Assembly: GCA_937995595.1 (NCBI GenBank)
Contig: CALKJW010000010.1
Coordinates: 47,610 to 111,609, forward strand
Length of the DNA: 64,000 nt
DNA from: an uncultured Phycisphaerales bacterium
Lineage (GTDB): Bacteria > Planctomycetota > Phycisphaerae > Phycisphaerales > UBA1924
Direction of reading: 5' to 3'
The position numbers were made by a program, and so were the translations under genes. The notes beneath the pieces are model-generated. The model was not told the DNA's origin, did not search any database, and saw only the letters and a list, made by a program, of their open reading frames with translations. Positions 60,877 through 64,000 of the stretch are shown one piece after another (within the stretch, counting starts at the first letter, position 1; every line of letters begins with the position of its first letter).

Positions 60877-61254
60877 TCAGGGTTCGACCGCGGCGCGCAG
60901 CCGCCGCAGCGTTTCCTCGGCGCCGAGGTCCTTCTTGCCGAACGACGGCAGGCCGCCCGCGGCCTCGGCCTCGGCCCGCGACTCGGGGAAGTTGCTGATC
61001 AGCATCGCCCTCCCGCCCCGCGCGACGGCGGCCTTCACCACCGACAGGCCGGCGGTGTCGGCGAACTCGCCGTCGAGCACGCGGTTGACGACCAGCAGCG
61101 CGGCGCCGTCCGACTCGCGCGCCAGTTCGGCGTCGGTGTTGGCACGCACGACCGCCGCGCCCGCGATGGCCCGCTCGATCACCCCCTTGAGCATGAACGA
61201 ATCGGGCACGCAGTGCCCGACCAGCACGATCTTCTTCGGTGCGCCCTGACTCAT
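60877..61254 (-). CDS. Receiver-like protein lacking the phospho-acceptor aspartate
   Basis: This 125-residue protein has CheY-like beta-strand spacing: KKIVLVGHCVPDSFMLKGVI, then DGAALLVVNRVLDGEFADT, GRAMLISNFPE and GKKDLGAEETLRRLRAAV. At the third strand, where a receiver has the phosphorylated Asp, the sequence is VVNRV, with Asn instead. The C-terminal Lys region is kept. It is probably a non-phosphorylatable (pseudo)receiver. It overlaps tilS by 4 bp, so it is made with the tRNA-modifying enzyme. The fold call is inference. Confidence 0.5.
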   Translation of the reverse strand: MSQGAPKKIVLVGHCVPDSFMLKGVIERAIAGAAVVRANTDAELARESDGAALLVVNRVLDGEFADTAGLSVVKAAVARGGRAMLISNFPESRAEAEAAGGLPSFGKKDLGAEETLRRLRAAVEP

Positions 61255-62297
61255 CGCGTTCTCCGCTTCCTGATTGTCGCCGCCCGCGCCGTCACGTCCA
61301 CGAGGATGCCGCCGACAGCGAACCGCCGCGGCTCGGTCGAGCCGTCGCGGATCGCCCGCACGATCGGACCGATCGCGGATTGCCCCAGTTTGTCGAGGCA
61401 AGCCCCGCGCCCCGCCAACTCTGTCGCGGCAAGGCGCACCAGTTCGCCCAGGACCGCGCCGGGCACGCGCCGCAGGCGCGATCGCTCCCACTGCGCCCCC
61501 GCGCCATCGGTCGAGCCCCGCAACGCCCAGAGTTTCGCCGCGCGGGCGCGCAGCACGCGGCCGACGTCCCGCATCAGGCGCGCGGTCGCGCACGCGCGCT
61601 CCGCCGCGCCGGGGCGGACGGCCTTGAGCACGGGCACCACCCTGTGCCGAACCGCCGCACGAAGGCGCGACTGGTCGGCGTTCGTCGCGTCCTCGCGCCA
61701 CGCCCACCCGAACGCGCGGCAGATGCGCTCGGCGTCGGCACGTCCCACGCCCGCCGCGAGCATCGGGCGGATGACGCGAACGCCCGGTGCGATGCGGCGA
61801 GATTCGGCCACGCCGGCCAGCCCTCGCGGCCCCGCGCCGCGAAGAAGCGCCATGAGCACCGTCTCCAACTGGTCGTCGGCGTGGTGCGCGGTCGCGACGA
61901 ACGCCAACCCCTCGCGCCGCGCGAGTGAGGCCAGCGCGGCGTAGCGTGCCGCGCGTGCCGCGCCCTCGGCGTTGGTCCCGCGCATCGGACCCTCGCGGAC
62001 CTTCACCGCCGCTTCGACAAACTCAAGGCCGAGCCGCGCGGCCAGTTCCCGTGTCGCGTCGCGGTCGGCCAGCGCCTGCGCCCGCGGCCGAAGGTCGTGC
62101 ACGACGTGGGCGAGCACCACCCGCGCTGGCGATCGCCCGCCCGCCGCGGCCAGCGCGACCGCCAGCGCGCTGCTGTCGGCCCCGCCCGAGCAGGCCACCA
62201 TTACCGGCGCAGCCGGGCCCGCCCGGGCACGATCCCGCGGCGTGGTCAGCCGTCTCCACGCGGCGATGACCGCCCGGACCGCCGGGTCCTTCTTCAT
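61251..62297 (-). CDS. tilS: tRNA(Ile)-lysidine synthase TilS
   Basis: This 348-residue enzyme modifies C34 of tRNA-Ile2 to lysidine, needed to read AUA codons. The PP-loop SGGADSSALAVAL lies near residue 36, and the HHADDQLETVLMALLRGAGP motif near 142-161 is characteristic. The C-terminal substrate-binding part is present but short. ATG 62297 follows a GGAG site; an in-frame ATG at 62396 adds a non-family extension and is rejected. It is coupled to the receiver-like gene downstream. Confidence 0.93.
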   Translation of the reverse strand: MKKDPAVRAVIAAWRRLTTPRDRARAGPAAPVMVACSGGADSSALAVALAAAGGRSPARVVLAHVVHDLRPRAQALADRDATRELAARLGLEFVEAAVKVREGPMRGTNAEGAARAARYAALASLARREGLAFVATAHHADDQLETVLMALLRGAGPRGLAGVAESRRIAPGVRVIRPMLAAGVGRADAERICRAFGWAWREDATNADQSRLRAAVRHRVVPVLKAVRPGAAERACATARLMRDVGRVLRARAAKLWALRGSTDGAGAQWERSRLRRVPGAVLGELVRLAATELAGRGACLDKLGQSAIGPIVRAIRDGSTEPRRFAVGGILVDVTARAATIRKRRTR

Positions 62298-62319
62298 TCG
62301 CTCCAAGGGCGAAGGCCGA

Positions 62320-62325
62320 TAGACT
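62320..62325 (+). promoter_or_regulatory. Candidate -10 of the SwrB-like gene, inside a sigma-28-like GCCGATAG
   Basis: TAGACT (62320-62325) is a good housekeeping -10. It overlaps GCCGATAG (62315-62322), which matches seven of eight bases of the sigma-28 -10, though the expected -35 (TCAAG-like, 15 bp upstream) is poor. The leader to ATG 62375 is about 43 nt with a GGAG. Confidence 0.35.
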
Positions 62326-62374
62326 CCGGGTCGCCGTGCCGGGACGGCCGCGGCCGGGGACTTGGAGCGGCGAG

Positions 62375-62947
62375 ATGCTCGCGTGGCTTGCCCCATCTCA
62401 GGACGGTAGCGCGGTCCCGTTGTGGGCCTCGCTGCTCATGGTCGCGATGGGTCTCGCGCTGTCGGGGATGGTCGCGTACCAGATCGCGCGCCTGCAGGCG
62501 GGCCGGCGGGGCTGGCCGGGCCCGCGCGGCCGAGCGGTCGCGCCCGCCGGGACGGACGCTGCCGGCGCGGGCGCGCCGCACGCCGCTGAGAGCGGTGGGG
62601 CTGTCGCCGCAAACCCCGCCATCGCCAGGGAACTCAACGAGTTGTGCACGCGCGTGGCGGACGAACTCGACCGGCGCGCCGAGCGACTGGAGAAACTCAT
62701 CGCCGAGGCCGACGCGAAACTGGCGCGGCTGGAGCGTTTGACGGCCGGGGCGGTCGCGCCCGACCCGCTGGCCGTGCTCGCCGAGGCCAAGCCGCGCGTC
62801 GCGGCCGCGCCGATGCACGACGGCGACCCGCTCGCGGGCGAGGTCTACCGGCTGGCCGATTCGGGCCTGCCGCCGGTGCAGATCGCGCAGAAACTCGGCC
62901 AGCACACGGGCAAGATCGAACTCATCCTCGCCCTGCGCCGCGCCTGA
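62375..62947 (+). CDS. Membrane-anchored coiled-coil protein, SwrB/YlxL-like (DUF6115 type)
   Basis: This 190-residue protein has an N-terminal membrane helix (LWASLLMVAMGLALSGMVAY), a Pro/Ala-rich linker, a coiled coil (about 85-125, RVADELDRRAERLEKLIAEA) and a C-terminal helix-turn-helix-like segment (LADSGLPPVQIAQKLGQHTG). This is the architecture of SwrB/YlxL, which controls flagellar export maturation in Bacillus. The match is by layout and the C-terminal pattern only. Its 3' end overlaps the convergent agmatinase gene by 26 bp. Confidence 0.6.
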   Translation: MLAWLAPSQDGSAVPLWASLLMVAMGLALSGMVAYQIARLQAGRRGWPGPRGRAVAPAGTDAAGAGAPHAAESGGAVAANPAIARELNELCTRVADELDRRAERLEKLIAEADAKLARLERLTAGAVAPDPLAVLAEAKPRVAAAPMHDGDPLAGEVYRLADSGLPPVQIAQKLGQHTGKIELILALRRA

Positions 62948-63953
62948 CCCGTCGCCCGACGCCGGTGCGCCGGGCCGCATCCAGACACAGCACCTCGAAC
63001 GCCACGTGCGCCGCCAGCAGCGCGGTAATCCCCGACACGTCGCGGTCGGGCAGCACCTCGACGACGTCGGCGCCGACGACCTCCACGCCGCGGCAGGCCC
63101 GCACGAGGTCCAGCGCCTCGGCCGACGTGAACCCGCCGACGCTCGGCGTGCCCGTGCCGGGCGCAAAGGCCGGGTCCACCACGTCGATGTCGAACGTCAC
63201 GTAGGCCGGCGCATCGCCCAGCGCGCGCACGAACCTCTCGATCGCGCCCGTCCCGCCGCGGCGGATGTCGTCGTAGGTCAGCAGCGTCACGCCGTGGTCG
63301 CGCGCGAACTCCAGGTCCGTCGGCGTGTTCAGCGGGCCCTTGATGCCCACCGAGACCATGCGCCGGGGGTCGACGATGCCGTCCTCGATCGCGCGGCGGA
63401 AGGGCGAGGCGTGGCCCCACTTGTCGCCCCACACCACGTCGACCGTGTCGAGGTGGCTGTCAAAGTGCAGCAGCGCCAGGCCGCGCGCGGGCCCGCCGAG
63501 CCGCTCCCACGTTGCGCGCAGGTTGCCGTAGGCGATGGAGTGGTCCCCGCCGATCGCCAGCAGGCGGCTGGTCTTGTCGCCAAGGCCGCGCGCAAACTCG
63601 ACCTGCGCCTTCATCGACCCCTCGCACGAGTACGGGCGCGCGGGCGCGTCGCCGCCGTCGGCCAGGCTCATCGCGGCGCACACGTCGACGCCGTGGGCGA
63701 TCGAGTAGCGCTTGAGATACTGCGACTCGACCCGCACCGCGCGCGGGCCGAACCGCGCGCCGGGGCGGTACGTCACGCCGCAGTCGAACGGCGCGCCGTA
63801 GATCACCCAGTCCACCGGCCGGTTCTCCGGGGCCACGTCCTCCAGCCGCGGGTAGCGGCCGAAGGTCACCAGCCCCGCGTACCGCGGCGAAACCCGCGCA
63901 TCGGGAAGAACGGTGACGCGTCCTGAGCCGGCCTGTGCAGCGGTCTTTGCCAT
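62922..63953 (-). CDS. speB: Agmatinase/arginase family ureohydrolase
   Basis: This 343-residue manganese enzyme hydrolyses agmatine or a related guanidino compound. The ligands are in AIGGDHSIAYGN (His), LALLHFDSHLDTVDVVWGDK (Asp, His, Asp) and YVTFDIDVVDPAFAPGTGTP (two Asp). PVDWVIYGAPFDCGVTYRPG is typical of SpeB-like members. Substrate cannot be decided from sequence. The leaderless-type -10 sits six bases before ATG 63953. Confidence 0.92.
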   Translation of the reverse strand: MAKTAAQAGSGRVTVLPDARVSPRYAGLVTFGRYPRLEDVAPENRPVDWVIYGAPFDCGVTYRPGARFGPRAVRVESQYLKRYSIAHGVDVCAAMSLADGGDAPARPYSCEGSMKAQVEFARGLGDKTSRLLAIGGDHSIAYGNLRATWERLGGPARGLALLHFDSHLDTVDVVWGDKWGHASPFRRAIEDGIVDPRRMVSVGIKGPLNTPTDLEFARDHGVTLLTYDDIRRGGTGAIERFVRALGDAPAYVTFDIDVVDPAFAPGTGTPSVGGFTSAEALDLVRACRGVEVVGADVVEVLPDRDVSGITALLAAHVAFEVLCLDAARRTGVGRRVRRGAGRG

Positions 63954-63959
63954 GGCGGG

Positions 63960-63965
63960 AGTGTA
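63960..63965 (-). promoter_or_regulatory. Leaderless-type -10 of speB
   Basis: Minus-strand TACACT, six bases, ATG 63953. No ribosome binding site. Confidence 0.5.
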
Positions 63966-64000
63966 CCGCCGGACTCGCCGAGCGCAACGCCGCGCCCAGT

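Noticed and set aside
1..64000. tRNA or rRNA genes, CRISPR arrays, insertion sequences, prophage or attachment sites
   Set aside because: No CCA-ended cloverleaf, conserved rRNA segment, spaced direct repeats, transposase or integrase frame was seen on either strand.

Overview
The window is 64 kb of very GC-rich bacterial chromosome with dense genes and no RNA genes, insertion sequences, prophage or CRISPR. The gene content best fits a flagellated member of the Planctomycetota, probably close to the Phycisphaerae. The reasons are a flagellar cluster in flgB-to-fliA order, a sialate O-acetylesterase fused to two DUF1080 domains beside a GH29 fucosidase, HEAT and TPR proteins, and a PAC2 protein. 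The phylum call is inference from content, not a phylogenetic result.

Positions 1-25305 hold one long plus-strand flagellar cluster. It opens with the C-terminal part of a sigma-54 activator (cut by the window edge). It continues with flgB, flgC, fliE, fliF, fliG, fliH, fliI, fliJ, a MotE-like gene, fliK, flgD, a TIGR02530-type flagellar operon gene, flgE, a divergent motA-like gene, fliL, fliN, fliO, fliP, fliQ, fliR, flhB, flhA, flhF, flhG, a small membrane protein and the flagellar sigma factor fliA. Many neighbours overlap by 4 bp. No fliM or motB lies in the cluster. A good sigma-54 site sits between the activator and flgB. Two sigma-28-like sites precede motA-like and fliL. A strong intrinsic terminator follows fliA. 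This suggests the order sigma-54 activator, then hook-basal-body genes, then FliA, then stator-related genes.

Positions 25395-46047 carry mostly short plus-strand units: folK, a secreted protein of unknown role, a zinc-ribbon membrane protein, an M3 oligopeptidase, a DUF4097 lipoprotein, a SOUL-family lipoprotein, a LURP-one/scramblase-like protein, an iron-type ABC substrate-binding protein, a PAC2 protein, a TetR remnant, a 33-residue membrane protein, pyruvate kinase, a TlpA-like thioredoxin, cinA, the esterase/DUF1080 fusion coupled to the fucosidase, and a SerA-like dehydrogenase.

Positions 46091-63953 run on both strands. They hold a LABN-domain protein coupled to a GT2 glycosyltransferase, a [2Fe-2S] ferredoxin, a ChaN-like protein, a PBP4-type D-Ala-D-Ala carboxypeptidase, a response regulator, a degenerate protein kinase, a HEAT-like secreted protein, a TPR protein, trpB, an MFS transporter, an unknown protein, a SCO1 protein, an Xaa-Pro aminopeptidase, tilS coupled to a receiver-like protein lacking its phospho-acceptor, a SwrB/DUF6115-like protein and an agmatinase-family enzyme.

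The most striking whole-window pattern is regulatory. At least twelve non-flagellar genes on both strands have a TANNNT hexamer exactly 6 (or 5 or 7) bases before the start codon and no ribosome binding site, as expected of leaderless mRNAs. Many flagellar genes instead carry a clear GGAGG-type site or are translationally coupled.
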